A stretch of 64,000 nucleotides of DNA from RPQJ01 sp963846885. GTDB lineage: Bacteria > Pseudomonadota > Gammaproteobacteria > Steroidobacterales > Steroidobacteraceae. A model generated the notes under the pieces. That model did not search any database, was not told the origin of the DNA, and saw only the letters and a list, made by a program, of their open reading frames with translations. The stretch is from NCBI GenBank assembly GCA_963846885.1, contig CAWJXS010000014.1:1-64000 (forward strand), written 5' to 3'. Below are positions 7,683 through 18,540 of the stretch, piece by piece. Every line of letters begins with the position of its first letter. The stretch's first letter is position 1. The position numbers and the translations under genes are program-made.

Positions 7683-10280
7683 TCAGGCGATTCGCTGCCC
7701 TGCGGGCGCCTCGCCTTGGTGCTGGACCGGGATCACTGCCGTCTGCGTCGGATCCTGACGCAGCATCTTGACGCAGGCCTTCACGACCCGGGCATCGTAC
7801 CGCCGTCCGGCCTGGGCTTGCAGCTCGTCGATGCAGGCAGGCAGCGTCAGCGCAGGCCGGTGCGGTCGCTGGGCCAGCATCGCTTCGACGGCGTCGGCCA
7901 CTGCCACGATGCGTGCCTCGAGCAGGATTTCCTCGCCCTTGAGACCGCGCGGGTAACCCGAGCCGTCCAGCCGCTCGTGATGCTGGCGTACCGTCTCGGC
8001 CACGGGCCATGGAAACTCGATGGCGCGCAAGGCTTCGAAGCCGCGCTCCGCATGCGTCTTCACCAGTTCGAATTCGGCTGCCGAGAGCGTGCCCGGGCGC
8101 CAGAGCAATTCGCGCGGGATCTGCAGCATGCCGACGTCGATGAGCTGCCCCATGACGCGCAGGCCACGGACCGTGTGGCCGGGCAGCCCGAGCCCGACGC
8201 CGATGCCGGCCGCATAGTCGCCCACGCGGCGCGAGCGCCCGGTCTTGCAGGCGTCCTGCGCCTCGGCCAGCTGCGCCAGCGCCTCGATGGCGCCGAACAT
8301 CACGCGTTCCATGTGATCCATCGCGCTGACGACTTCGGCGTCGGAACGCCGCCGTCGCAGCAGCTTGGTGGCGGCCTCGGCGATGTGTCCCAGGTGGCGC
8401 CGGTCGTCGTCGTCGTACGGCTTGGCCGAATTGGCGACGAGCAGCGCGCCCGCGAGCCGTCCACCGTCGAGCATGGGCACGACGAGTTGCCGATTGAGCG
8501 TGGCGGGCAAGCCCGCATCCTGCAGGGCCACCGTGCTCTCGCTGGCATCGCGGACCACCGGTCGCTGCGTCGCCAGGCATTCCGTCAGCGCGAGGTCGGC
8601 CGGCGGTGCGCCGCGCCAGCGCGTGAGCATCGTCAGCGGTTCGGTGGATTCGCTGCCCCTGCGCGCTGCGATCTCGATCGCGGTGGCGTCACCCACGGTA
8701 AGAAACAGGTAGGCCTGCGAGCTGCGGGTGAGATCGTGCGCCAGCTGCAGCGTGCGCTCGAGGATCTCGGTCTCGGTCAGGGCGTGCGCCCGTTGCGCAA
8801 GTTCGAGCAGCCGGCCGACGCGGTCGTGATCGCGTTCGTTGCGTTCGGTGGCGCGCCGCGCCGCGGAGACGTCACGCGCGGTGACCACGCGCAGGCTCGA
8901 GCTTTCGTTGACGGGGGCGAGCGATACCTCGACGTCCAGGACCTGGCCGTCGGGCCGGCGCCACCGCACTTCCTGCCGCAGCGCTCCGGCCACCGTGCGC
9001 TCGATGCTGCGCACCGTGCCACTGCCGTCGTTGCCGACTTCCAGCGCTTGCAGCGTCAGCGTGCCGAGACGCTCGCCTTCGGTGGCCAGCAGCCCGAGCA
9101 GGCTGCGGTTGCCGTAACGGAAGCGGCCTTCACCGTCGACGATGCCGCAAGGCTCAGGCGCGGCTTCCAATGCGTCGGCGTGCGCCGCCAGTTCCTGCTC
9201 GCGCACGTGCGCCGCGAGCTCCGCCGTGACGTCACGAGCCGTGAGCATCCAGCACGATCGCCCGGCAAAGCTGGTGACGACGCGCTGCACTTCGAGGCGC
9301 GCGTCACTGCCATCCGGTCGCTGCCAATGCAGGTGGGTGTCGCGCGCCGCATCGTCGGCGAACTCGACGCCGGGCAACACCTCGGCGAGCGGCCGGCCGC
9401 GCAGCGCCGCGGGCTCCTGCCCGACCAGCGCCGCGGCCGAATCGGTCACGGCGTGCACCAGGCGCGATTCGACGTCCACCAGCCACGTCGGCGTGGGCTG
9501 GGCCGCAAAGGCTCGCTCCGCGTCGCTCGCGACCGACTGGGCGCGCAGGCGCGAGGTCTGCAATTCGTTGAGGCGTGCCTCGAGCACGCTGATGCGGGCG
9601 GCTTCCGCGCGCGACTCGGCAGCGGCGCCGCGCGCCAGTGTCTCGGCCTGCGCGGCCTGCTTCTGGGCCGTCTCGAGATCGCGGATGCGGGTCTGCAATT
9701 CACGGATGCGCACGGATTCCGCAGCCGCAAACTCGGCGCGGGCTCGTGATTCATATTCGGCACGCTCGCGCGCCACACGCTCAGCCGCAGTGAGCTGCAG
9801 GTTGGTCGCCTCGGTGTCGCGCAATTGCTTCTCGAGGTCGACCAGCCGGCGCCGATCCTGTTCGCGCCGGTCCAGCAATTCGGGTACCAGCGCCGGGATG
9901 CGCATGGTGGCCGCGGACGCGGGGGCTTCGTCGAGCAGGCCCGCGAGTTCTTCGAGTGTCGAGCCGCGCGGCAGGAAGCGCAGGGCCCCTACTTCGGCTG
10001 CGAAGGCCTCGTACTTCGGCCCCTCGACACGAAACGAATGCAGGACGACGGGCAGGTGCAGATAAGCGGGGTCTTCACGCAACCGGCGGCACAGCGCAAA
10101 ACCGTCCAGTCGCGGCAACATCACGTCGCTCACGATCGCATCGGGGGTCTGGTTACGGACCACCTCCAGCGCCTCGACTCCGGTACGCGCCTTGAGCAGC
10201 CGATGGCCGCGCGCTTGCAGCACGCTCTCGACGGCCGCGAGATCCTGTTCTCGTTCGTAAGCCAGCAGGACGGTCTTCAT
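7683..10280 (-). CDS. Receiver-PAS-GAF-HD-GYP regulatory protein with degenerate HD motif
   Basis: 865 residues from the ATG at 10280 (MKTVLLAYERE). It has an N-terminal receiver domain with phosphoacceptor D52 (IVSDVMLPRLDG), a long coiled coil (about 160-270), two PAS domains each ending in a TARDVT/TARDVS strand, a GAF domain, and a C-terminal HD-GYP-type domain. HD-GYP proteins normally hydrolyse cyclic-di-GMP. Here the first His of the family is absent (KTGRSRRV instead of HSxRV) and HDIGK reads IDVGM, but HAERG and HHERLDGSGYP are kept. Catalysis is therefore doubtful and a sensor or binding role is possible. The frame extends to 10388, but the shorter start begins directly at the receiver fold. 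Confidence 0.88.
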   Translation of the reverse strand: MKTVLLAYEREQDLAAVESVLQARGHRLLKARTGVEALEVVRNQTPDAIVSDVMLPRLDGFALCRRLREDPAYLHLPVVLHSFRVEGPKYEAFAAEVGALRFLPRGSTLEELAGLLDEAPASAATMRIPALVPELLDRREQDRRRLVDLEKQLRDTEATNLQLTAAERVARERAEYESRARAEFAAAESVRIRELQTRIRDLETAQKQAAQAETLARGAAAESRAEAARISVLEARLNELQTSRLRAQSVASDAERAFAAQPTPTWLVDVESRLVHAVTDSAAALVGQEPAALRGRPLAEVLPGVEFADDAARDTHLHWQRPDGSDARLEVQRVVTSFAGRSCWMLTARDVTAELAAHVREQELAAHADALEAAPEPCGIVDGEGRFRYGNRSLLGLLATEGERLGTLTLQALEVGNDGSGTVRSIERTVAGALRQEVRWRRPDGQVLDVEVSLAPVNESSSLRVVTARDVSAARRATERNERDHDRVGRLLELAQRAHALTETEILERTLQLAHDLTRSSQAYLFLTVGDATAIEIAARRGSESTEPLTMLTRWRGAPPADLALTECLATQRPVVRDASESTVALQDAGLPATLNRQLVVPMLDGGRLAGALLVANSAKPYDDDDRRHLGHIAEAATKLLRRRRSDAEVVSAMDHMERVMFGAIEALAQLAEAQDACKTGRSRRVGDYAAGIGVGLGLPGHTVRGLRVMGQLIDVGMLQIPRELLWRPGTLSAAEFELVKTHAERGFEALRAIEFPWPVAETVRQHHERLDGSGYPRGLKGEEILLEARIVAVADAVEAMLAQRPHRPALTLPACIDELQAQAGRRYDARVVKACVKMLRQDPTQTAVIPVQHQGEAPAGQRIA

Positions 10281-10479
10281 CGCAGGGCTAAAGCTCCTCA
10301 CGCCGTGCCCGGCGTTCCAGGCGGCAGCCTGGCGCTCAATGGCACTTTGCTCGGCGCAGTATGCTCCCGGGCCCTCGCGACGCACCATTCCGCGGCCTCA
10401 GGCTGTCGACCTGCGTCACAAAACGCCGGCCGTGGCGGTCCGGCGGTACAATCGGGTCACGAATATCGAGGAGAAGGGC

Positions 10480-11070
10480 ATGATCCGGCGTAGCGCGTTC
10501 GTTCTTGCAGCCACCCTGGCCTTGGCCGCCGGTTGCGCGACGCATTGGGACGTCGACAGTTTCGAAGCTCCCGAGGGCAACGTCGCGGCACGTTCGACGT
10601 TCCACTGGCAAGGCGGCGAGTTCGGCACGCCCGCGTCGATCGATCCACAGCTTATTGCGTCGACCAGCGACCAGCTTCGCCGCACGGTCGGAGGAGAACT
10701 CGCGCGCAAGGGCTTCACCGAAGTCGATTCGGCCGCTGCGGCCGACATGCTGGTGAGCTTCCAGGTGGCCGGCACGCAGCGATTCGTGATTGCCGACGAG
10801 CGCCGCATCGGCGCGCCGTCCGCCACGACCGTGCTGCGCCCCGGCGAGATACAGCCTCCGCCGGCGTCGGTGCTCCCGCGTGAACATCGCGTGCGCGACG
10901 GTTCGGTGCTCATATTCATCGATGACCGCGCGACCGGCCGGTTGCTCTGGCGTGGCAGCGTCACGGCCGAGACACGCAGCGGCTCGACCGAGCAAGGTAT
11001 CCGCATCATCGACCAGATGGCGCGCGAGATCGCGCTCGCTGTGCCGTCGCGCGTCGGCGCGCCAAAGTAA
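10480..11070 (+). CDS. DUF4136-type lipoprotein
   Basis: 196 residues from the ATG at 10480, which has a good GGAGAAGG site just upstream. The N-terminus is a lipoprotein signal (MIRRSAFVLAATLALAAGC), with Cys as the predicted lipid anchor. The mature part has the pattern of DUF4136 proteins: a DVDSF..P start, a FHWQ segment, then ADMLVSFQVA, SVLIFIDD and a C-terminal LLWRGSV plus a helix. These are small envelope lipoproteins of unknown role. Convergent with the next gene. Confidence 0.82.
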   Translation: MIRRSAFVLAATLALAAGCATHWDVDSFEAPEGNVAARSTFHWQGGEFGTPASIDPQLIASTSDQLRRTVGGELARKGFTEVDSAAAADMLVSFQVAGTQRFVIADERRIGAPSATTVLRPGEIQPPPASVLPREHRVRDGSVLIFIDDRATGRLLWRGSVTAETRSGSTEQGIRIIDQMAREIALAVPSRVGAPK

Positions 11071-11119
11071 TTGCGCGTCGGCGTGCCGAAATAGTCGTCC
11101 GCCGACTACGGGGCCTGCG

Positions 11120-11566
11120 TCAGCGGCGCATCACCAGCACCGCGCCCGCCAGCAGCAATACCGCGCCGAGCAGCCGCGTCGCCGTGACCGGCATCTGCGG
11201 ATAGCCGAGCACGCCGAAGTGATCGACCGCGAGCGCCGCCACCAGTTGCCCGGCGACCACGAGCGCGACCATCGTCATGGCCCCGATGCGCGGGCCCAGC
11301 AGGGTGACGGAAGCCACATAGGCAGCGCCGAGCAGGCCGCCGCACCAGGCCCACAGCGGCACTTGCCCGACTGAACCGGGCGCGGGTCGCGCACCGATCA
11401 ACACGGCCGTCAGCGCGAGCGCAGTCAGCCCGACTGCGAAATTGGCGACCGATGCCCAGAGCGGCGTACCGACGACCCGGGCGATCGTCATGTTCATGCC
11501 GACCTGGATCGTCAGGCCGATGCCGACGAGCAGGGCCAGCAGATGGGGCCAGTGAGTGGCGAACAT
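11120..11566 (-). CDS. DMT superfamily inner-membrane protein (YdcZ/DUF606-like)
   Basis: 148 residues with about five hydrophobic helices and very few charged residues. The N-terminal helix LALLVGIGLTIQVGMNMTIARVVG and the C-terminal LLGAVLLLAGAVLVMRR are typical of the DUF606/YdcZ half-transporters of the drug/metabolite superfamily. The substrate is unknown. It lies 45 bp downstream of the bactofilin-like gene on the same strand and may be co-transcribed with it. Confidence 0.85.
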   Translation of the reverse strand: MFATHWPHLLALLVGIGLTIQVGMNMTIARVVGTPLWASVANFAVGLTALALTAVLIGARPAPGSVGQVPLWAWCGGLLGAAYVASVTLLGPRIGAMTMVALVVAGQLVAALAVDHFGVLGYPQMPVTATRLLGAVLLLAGAVLVMRR

Positions 11567-11611
11567 CGTAGGAAGTCCTTGCCCGCGGCGGCGGCGGGAC
11601 GGCTCGAAGTG

Positions 11612-12763
11612 TCAGGCAGGTTGCGGCGCCTGGTCGCGCCGCGGCCAACCTTGCCACACCAGCGCGCCGATGCCGAGCAGCAGCGCTGCAAACCGGATCC
11701 AGCCACCGACGATCGGGACGAGCCCCACCGCCCACAGCGCGAGCACCGCGACCAGCAACGCGAGCATGCGGCGGCCGGTCGTGGCGGGCGCATTGCTGCC
11801 GATGAATCCCAGCAATTTCTGGCCGATGAACATCGCTGCCGTCACCCAGCCCAGGAAGAGCAGCAGCAGGTACAGCATCAGGACGATCAGCGCGAGCGGG
11901 ATGCCGATGATCGTGATGAGCAGCAGGACGACCAGCACGGGCAGCGACACCAGGATCACGAAACCCAGCCCTAAGCTGCGCAGCGGCTCCTGGCCGATCC
12001 ACTGTGCGGCGCGCGTTGAATAGGCCGGAAACGCCAGCATGAACAGCGTGCCGGCGATGAAGACGCCCAGCATCCAGAAGAACGAGCCGACGCCGTGCGC
12101 GACCGAGCTGGAGTCGGACGCCTGGTCGTCGCCGGCGACGACGTGGCCGACGTCGGACTCATGCCACTCGACGCCACCGGCAATCTGCGCGCCCAGGGGA
12201 ATCTCGGGCTCGCGTGCCGTGTGCGCTATCAGCTTGCCGGCAATGCGCGTGTTCGGTCCGATCGTGATTTCCTCGGCCTTGACCTCGGCATCGCCCTGCA
12301 CGACGCCGTCGAGGTGCACGCTGCCGCCGGACGCGTGCAGCGATTGATGAGCGTTGCCCTCGAAACGGATGCGGCCCCCGGTTGCGGACAACGCGCCGGC
12401 AATGACGGTCGCCGGTCCCACCACGACGTCGCCACCGGCCACGCGTGCATTGCCGGTCACGATCGCGTCGACCTGCACTTCGCCGCCCGCGGCGTAGAGA
12501 TCGTCGCCGATGCCGCCGCCGATCGAGACCTCGCCGCCCGCGGCGACCAGGTCACCGCTCACCTCGCCGGCCGTGTTGACTTGCCCGCCCGCGAGAAACG
12601 CGTCGCCCGCCACCGGATCGGTGAGGTTTACGGCTCCGCCCACGCCGATGTAATCCGTGCCGATCTGCTTCGACACGGAATCGTCGCTGCTGCGCTCGAT
12701 GGAGCAGCCCGCCAGGGCCAGCCCCACCGTCAGCAGGGCGAGGGCTCTTGCGACCGGTCTCAT
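11612..12763 (-). CDS. Bactofilin-like lipoprotein with C-terminal membrane helices
   Basis: 383 residues. It has a lipoprotein signal with LALAGC, then repeated short beta-turns (VAGDAFLAGGQVNT, VSGDLVAAGGEVSIGG, LYAAGGEVQVDA and so on, about 45-205). These look like the polymer-forming beta-helix of bactofilins (cytoskeletal scaffold proteins). About four hydrophobic helices follow (about 230-370). A lipobox plus a polytopic C-terminus implies the beta-helical part lies outside the cytoplasm, which is unlike classic cytoplasmic bactofilins. The role is not known; organising the envelope is plausible. Confidence 0.75.
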   Translation of the reverse strand: MRPVARALALLTVGLALAGCSIERSSDDSVSKQIGTDYIGVGGAVNLTDPVAGDAFLAGGQVNTAGEVSGDLVAAGGEVSIGGGIGDDLYAAGGEVQVDAIVTGNARVAGGDVVVGPATVIAGALSATGGRIRFEGNAHQSLHASGGSVHLDGVVQGDAEVKAEEITIGPNTRIAGKLIAHTAREPEIPLGAQIAGGVEWHESDVGHVVAGDDQASDSSSVAHGVGSFFWMLGVFIAGTLFMLAFPAYSTRAAQWIGQEPLRSLGLGFVILVSLPVLVVLLLITIIGIPLALIVLMLYLLLLFLGWVTAAMFIGQKLLGFIGSNAPATTGRRMLALLVAVLALWAVGLVPIVGGWIRFAALLLGIGALVWQGWPRRDQAPQPA

Positions 12764-13164
12764 GACTGCTCTCCGTCGACTGCCGTCAACCTGCGGCCAG
12801 TGACGGGTAGTGCTTTGTGTGACATCGGCGCCATGTTAGGGGATCGCGTGGTCGAGCGGAGCAGGCAGGCATTCGTCTCGTCTCACGGCACCCACCGCCC
12901 GTCGCTTGCAACCGCAGGCTGCTAAATAGAAAAAGCCGCGACTCGTTCGCACGAATCGCGGCTTTTCCGACGCTGACGTCTTCCATGACGGCCCTGATCG
13001 TCCCCCGGTCGAGCCCTCCCTTTCGTCTGTCGCCCGGTCTCCCCCAGCTTGCGACTGAGCGGCTTTGTACGCGCTTTGCCCGAGGTCGTCACCTTGCAGC
13101 GCAATAACGACGCGGGCAGGTGCGGTGCCCATGAGCGCGGTTTCTTTTTCACCACAGCCGGGGC
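12764..13164. other. Intergenic region, 401 bp
   Basis: It contains the terminator at 12931-12966. Between it and the methyltransferase stop (12967-13164) a minus-strand frame of 77 basic residues exists, starting MVKKKPRSW at 13155, without a convincing ribosome site or family resemblance. I treat this part as 3' untranslated sequence. No other gene or RNA was recognised. Confidence 0.5.
12931..12966. terminator. Bidirectional intrinsic terminator
   Basis: A strong hairpin AAAAGCCGCGA...TCGCGGCTTTT with an additional inner stem TCGT/ACGA and a TCGC loop. It has an A-run on one side and a T-run on the other, so it can end transcription in both directions. It lies about 200 bp downstream of the methyltransferase (minus strand). 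It also lies upstream of the bactofilin-like gene and insulates it. Confidence 0.85.
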
Positions 13165-13782
13165 TCACACCTTGCGTGCCACGCCTTCCGTCACGTAGCC
13201 CGCGAACCGCGGCACGCGCCGCAGGTAGTACTGCTCGACATCGCCCAGTTGCAGGCCCGCTCCGCGCACGAGGGCCCCCGAGTCCCGATCGAGGTGACAG
13301 CCGCCACCGAGTCGCTTCTGCAGCGGATTGAGGCGCCGCTGCCAGCGCGCGACGGCAGGGTCGGGCGACAAGCCGTGCTCGAGGAACAGGAACTGGCCGC
13401 CGGGCTTGAGCACGCGCTTCACCTCGCGCAGCGCATGCGCGACGTCTGCAATGGAGCACAGCGTGAGCGTGCTCACCACCGTGTCGAACCGGGCGTCCTC
13501 GAACGGCAGGTGCTGGGCGTCGAGGTGGTGGAAATCGACGGCGATGCTCGACGCGGCGATGCGAGGCTGCGAGTAACGGTCGAGGTCGGCGTCGGGATCG
13601 ATCGCCTCGATGCGCTGCACGCCCGGCGGGTAGTACGGCAGGTTGCGCCCAGTGCCGAAACCGATCTCGAGAATGCGCCCGGAGGCTCGCGCGAGCGTGC
13701 GGCGCCGCGGTTGCGCGAGGACGCGACTGCCCATCGCTGCGTCGAGCAGATATGGAAAGACGCAGTGGTGATAGAGGCCCAA
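13165..13782 (-). CDS. Class I SAM-dependent methyltransferase
   Basis: 205 residues. Motif I is ILEIGFGTGRNLPYY (about 37-51), the acidic motif II is IEAIDPD, motif III is FDTVVSTLTLCSI, followed by LREVKRVLKPGGQFLFLEH. This matches UbiE/phosphatidylethanolamine N-methyltransferase-type class I enzymes. A C-terminal RRLNPLQKRLGGGCHLDRD segment is typical of a subgroup of small-molecule methyltransferases. The substrate is unknown. It is divergent from yebC. Confidence 0.87.
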   Translation of the reverse strand: MGLYHHCVFPYLLDAAMGSRVLAQPRRRTLARASGRILEIGFGTGRNLPYYPPGVQRIEAIDPDADLDRYSQPRIAASSIAVDFHHLDAQHLPFEDARFDTVVSTLTLCSIADVAHALREVKRVLKPGGQFLFLEHGLSPDPAVARWQRRLNPLQKRLGGGCHLDRDSGALVRGAGLQLGDVEQYYLRRVPRFAGYVTEGVARKV

Positions 13783-13996
13783 AGCAATTCCCCAGGCAAC
13801 GGGCAGGTCACTTGATTATTAAGCCAACTTCGACTTAACCGCAATCTGTCATTGGTTTGCGTAGGCTTGTTCTTGTAGTTTAACTTTACAATAGACCGAC
13901 TACGTCGCGCCTGCTCCGAAGGTGCGATGTGCCGCTCGCTCAGGTAGATTGCGCGCCCTCACCGGCCTTCGGGCCCAAGGTCATCCGGGCAGCTCC

Positions 13997-14719
13997 ATGG
14001 GACGCATATTCGAAGTCAGAAAGCACACGATGTTCGCGCGCTGGAACCGCATGGCGAAGCAGTTCAGCCGCATCGGCAAGGACATCACGATCGCGGTCAA
14101 GAAAGGCGGCTCGGACCCGAACTCGAATCCCGCGCTGCGCCGTGCGATCCAGAACTCGCGCGCCGTGAACATGCCCAGGGACAAGGTCGAGTCCGCGATC
14201 AAGCGCGCCTCTGGTCGCGACGCGGCCAACTTCGAAGAGGTGATCTACGAAGGGTATGCGCCGCACGGCGTCGCCGTGCTGGTCGAGTGCGCGACGGACA
14301 ACCCGACGCGCACCGTGGCCGCGATCCGCAACGCGTTCAACAAGAACGGCGGTAACTTCGCGACCAGCGGCAGCGTTGCGTTCCAGTTCAAGCGCATGGG
14401 CGTGTTCCGGCTCAACCCGGAAGGCATCGACGCGGACGACCTCGAGCTCTACCTGATCGATCACGGGCTCGAGGAGTTCGGCGAGAGCACGGGGGAAAAG
14501 GGCGAGCCGCAGCTCGTGGCGCGTTGCCTGTTCGAAGACTTCGGCACGCTGCAGAAGGCGCTCGAGGAGCGCGGCATCGTCCCGATTTCAGCCGAGCACG
14601 AATACATCTGCTCGACCGCGACCGAACTCGGCGAAGCCGAGGCGACCGAGGTGCTGGAACTGATCGACAAGCTCGAGCAGGACGAGGACGTGCAGAAGGT
14701 GTATCACACGCTCGCCTGA
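13997..14719 (+). CDS. YebC/PmpR family translation/transcription regulator
   Basis: 240 residues from the ATG at 13997 (MGRIFEVRK). The three-domain YebC fold is visible: an N-terminal helical domain, SDPNSNPALRRAIQNSRAVNMP with DKVESAIKRA, the EVIYEGYAPHGVAVLVE core with NPTRTVAAIRNAFNKNGG, and a C-terminal half with LVARCLFEDFGTL. The usual MAGHSKWANIKHRK start is replaced by MGRIFEVRKHTMFARWNRM, as in the divergent YebC branch. YebC proteins have been described both as DNA-binding regulators and as factors that relieve ribosome stalling. A palindromic composite repeat starts 3 bp after the stop. Confidence 0.92.
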   Translation: MGRIFEVRKHTMFARWNRMAKQFSRIGKDITIAVKKGGSDPNSNPALRRAIQNSRAVNMPRDKVESAIKRASGRDAANFEEVIYEGYAPHGVAVLVECATDNPTRTVAAIRNAFNKNGGNFATSGSVAFQFKRMGVFRLNPEGIDADDLELYLIDHGLEEFGESTGEKGEPQLVARCLFEDFGTLQKALEERGIVPISAEHEYICSTATELGEAEATEVLELIDKLEQDEDVQKVYHTLA

Positions 14720-14722
14720 CCT

Positions 14723-14893
14723 CCCTCACCTCTCCCGCGGCAGTGGGAGAGGTCGGCCGCAGGCCGGGTGAGGGTCTTCGCTTGGGTCTGTTGATCCCGT
14801 GCCCCGGTTGCCGGCATCGGGTCCGGCATGTCCTGCCGTGCTTGGAAAGGCAGACACGCGCACGCCAGGACATGCCGGACCCGACGCCGGCAA
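14723..14893 (+). repeat. Composite palindromic repeat, copy A (after yebC)
   Basis: Part one (14723-14774) folds as a three-way junction. The outer stem is CCCTCACC/GGTGAGGG, with an inner hairpin CCTCTCCC/GGGAGAGG and a second hairpin GGCC-GCA-GGCC. Part two (14808-14893) is a long hairpin with 28-nt arms (14808-14835 and 14866-14893) holding a single mismatch. Next come one unpaired position and a 5-bp apical stem (CGTGC/GCACG), then the 18-nt loop TTGGAAAGGCAGACACGC. Copies B and C (58.8-59.2 kb) have the same loop and order. No ORF is carried. It may act as a transcript 3' structure. Confidence 0.8.
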
Positions 14894-15022
14894 GTTCGGC
14901 TGCACCGTGGCGAAGCGAGCGGATGAGCCGCCCGGACTCGGCCCGAAATCCCGCCCGCTTGCGACCAAATTGCCCTGCCCCACGAATGGGTACCGGTCCA
15001 ACCCGTATAAACTGCGCCCTCC

Positions 15023-17308
<2,286 letters not shown>

Positions 17309-17322
17309 AGCGACCGACAGCT

Positions 17323-17418
17323 TCAGGCTTTCTTCGAGCGCTTCTCGGCGCGCTTCTCGTCCTTCGTCTTCGCCGGTTTCTTCTTGGTTTCTTTCTTCCG
17401 TTCCATGCCCTTGCTCAT
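17323..17418 (-). CDS. Small Lys-rich peptide, 31 residues
   Basis: The ORF runs from the ATG at 17418 to a TGA at 17325-17323, with a good AGGAG ribosome site 6 nt upstream of the start. The peptide begins MSKGMERKKETKKKPAKTK and ends RSKKA; about half of it is Lys/Arg and a further share Glu/Thr. Similar very short Lys-rich genes occur in Xanthomonadales genomes as unnamed proteins, which is a family impression and not something I could check. The function is unknown. It converges on the ygiQ end. Confidence 0.6.
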   Translation of the reverse strand: MSKGMERKKETKKKPAKTKDEKRAEKRSKKA

Positions 17419-17548
17419 GACGTGCTCCTGGGCCACGGGTACGCGGCCGTTCAGTTGTAACGGCCTGATTTGAACAGTTCGGAAGCCGTCTGGAAATAGC
17501 CATCGGCCGTACGCTGCGCGCCGTCCCGATCCAGGGTCTCGCGAGCCC

Positions 17549-18388
17549 TCAGTCTCTGAGGCGCAGCGCCGACGCTGCGATCAGTTCGTCCAGGTGAGCT
17601 TCGCTCGAGGTACCAGGGATCGGCAGCATCACGGGTGAGCGAGCCAGCAACCAGGCGAGCGCCGCCTGCGGCACGCTCCAGCCGCGTTGCGCAGCGGCTT
17701 CCTCCAACCGGCGTCGCGCGGGACGCGCGGCATCTGCCGACGCCAACGCGAGCGGTCGCCACGGGATGAAGGCGATGCCGTCGCGAGTGCAGATGTCCAG
17801 CACGTCGTCCGCGGCGCGGTCTGCCACGTTGTAGCGGTTCTGCACCGACACGATCGGCACGATGCGGCGCGCGCGCGCGAGTTCGTCGACGTCGAAGTTG
17901 GAGACGCCGACGTGACGGATCTTGCCTTCCTGCTGCAGTCGCGCCAGTTCGCCAACGGATTCCTCGAGCGGTACCCGCGGGTCGATCGTGTGCAACTGAT
18001 AGAGGTCGATGCGGTCGACGCGCAACCGGCGCAGGCTGGCCTCGCAGGCCGCACGCAGATGCCCGGGCCGGCCCTCGGGCGCCCAGGTCGGGCGGTCGGG
18101 GCGGACGATGCCGCCCTTCGTGGCAATCACAAGGTCGGTGGCGTATGGATGCAGGGCCTCCGCGATGATCTCTTCGCTGACAGCGGGGCCGTATGAATCC
18201 GCGGTATCGATGAAACGCACGCCGAGTTGCACGGCGCGCTGCAAAACGCCGCGCGCGGCTGCGGGATCGCGGGACGGGCCCCAGACGCCCTCGCCGGCCA
18301 GGTGCATCGCACCGAAGCCAAGCCGCGGCACGCGCAGATCGCCGCCCAGCGTGATGTAACCGGCCGCTGCAGCATCGAGATTTGCCAT
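17549..18388 (-). CDS. Aldo/keto reductase
   Basis: 279 residues. Barrel signature elements are LGFGAMHLAG, the catalytic Asp/Tyr region FIDTADSYGPAVSEEII, the catalytic Lys (VIATKGG) and His (DLYQLHTIDP), SNFDVDELARA, IVSVQNRYNV and PIPGTSSEAHLDE at the cofactor site. It probably uses NADPH to reduce aldehydes or ketones; the substrate is unknown. Length and motifs are complete. The catalytic residues are inferred from the family. Confidence 0.93.
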   Translation of the reverse strand: MANLDAAAAGYITLGGDLRVPRLGFGAMHLAGEGVWGPSRDPAAARGVLQRAVQLGVRFIDTADSYGPAVSEEIIAEALHPYATDLVIATKGGIVRPDRPTWAPEGRPGHLRAACEASLRRLRVDRIDLYQLHTIDPRVPLEESVGELARLQQEGKIRHVGVSNFDVDELARARRIVPIVSVQNRYNVADRAADDVLDICTRDGIAFIPWRPLALASADAARPARRRLEEAAAQRGWSVPQAALAWLLARSPVMLPIPGTSSEAHLDELIAASALRLRD

Positions 18389-18540
18389 AACCCTGACTCC
18401 GTTCGTGTAACCCGAACCTAGCTGGAGCCGTGACGGCTGTCACTCATCCGGACACGCATCGTGTCGCAGGCGGCTGGGAGCGATAGCGTGCAGCGTATGT
18501 CCAATCCGGACTCGATCGCGGACAAGCCGAGGAGGTTTCG

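Noticed and set aside
7668..9749. A 693-residue plus-strand frame opposite the HD-GYP protein
   Set aside because: Low-complexity Arg/Gln/Ala sequence and no ribosome site; the opposite strand has recognisable receiver, PAS, GAF and HD-GYP motifs.
12922..13155. A 77-residue very basic minus-strand frame (MVKKKPRSW...) before the terminator
   Set aside because: No convincing ribosome site or conserved features; it also runs into the terminator hairpin. I keep it as unexplained 3' sequence.
14808..14893. Long hairpin considered as an integron attC site
   Set aside because: attC sites have conserved ends and variable loops; here the loop is conserved and the arms vary. No integrase gene nearby.
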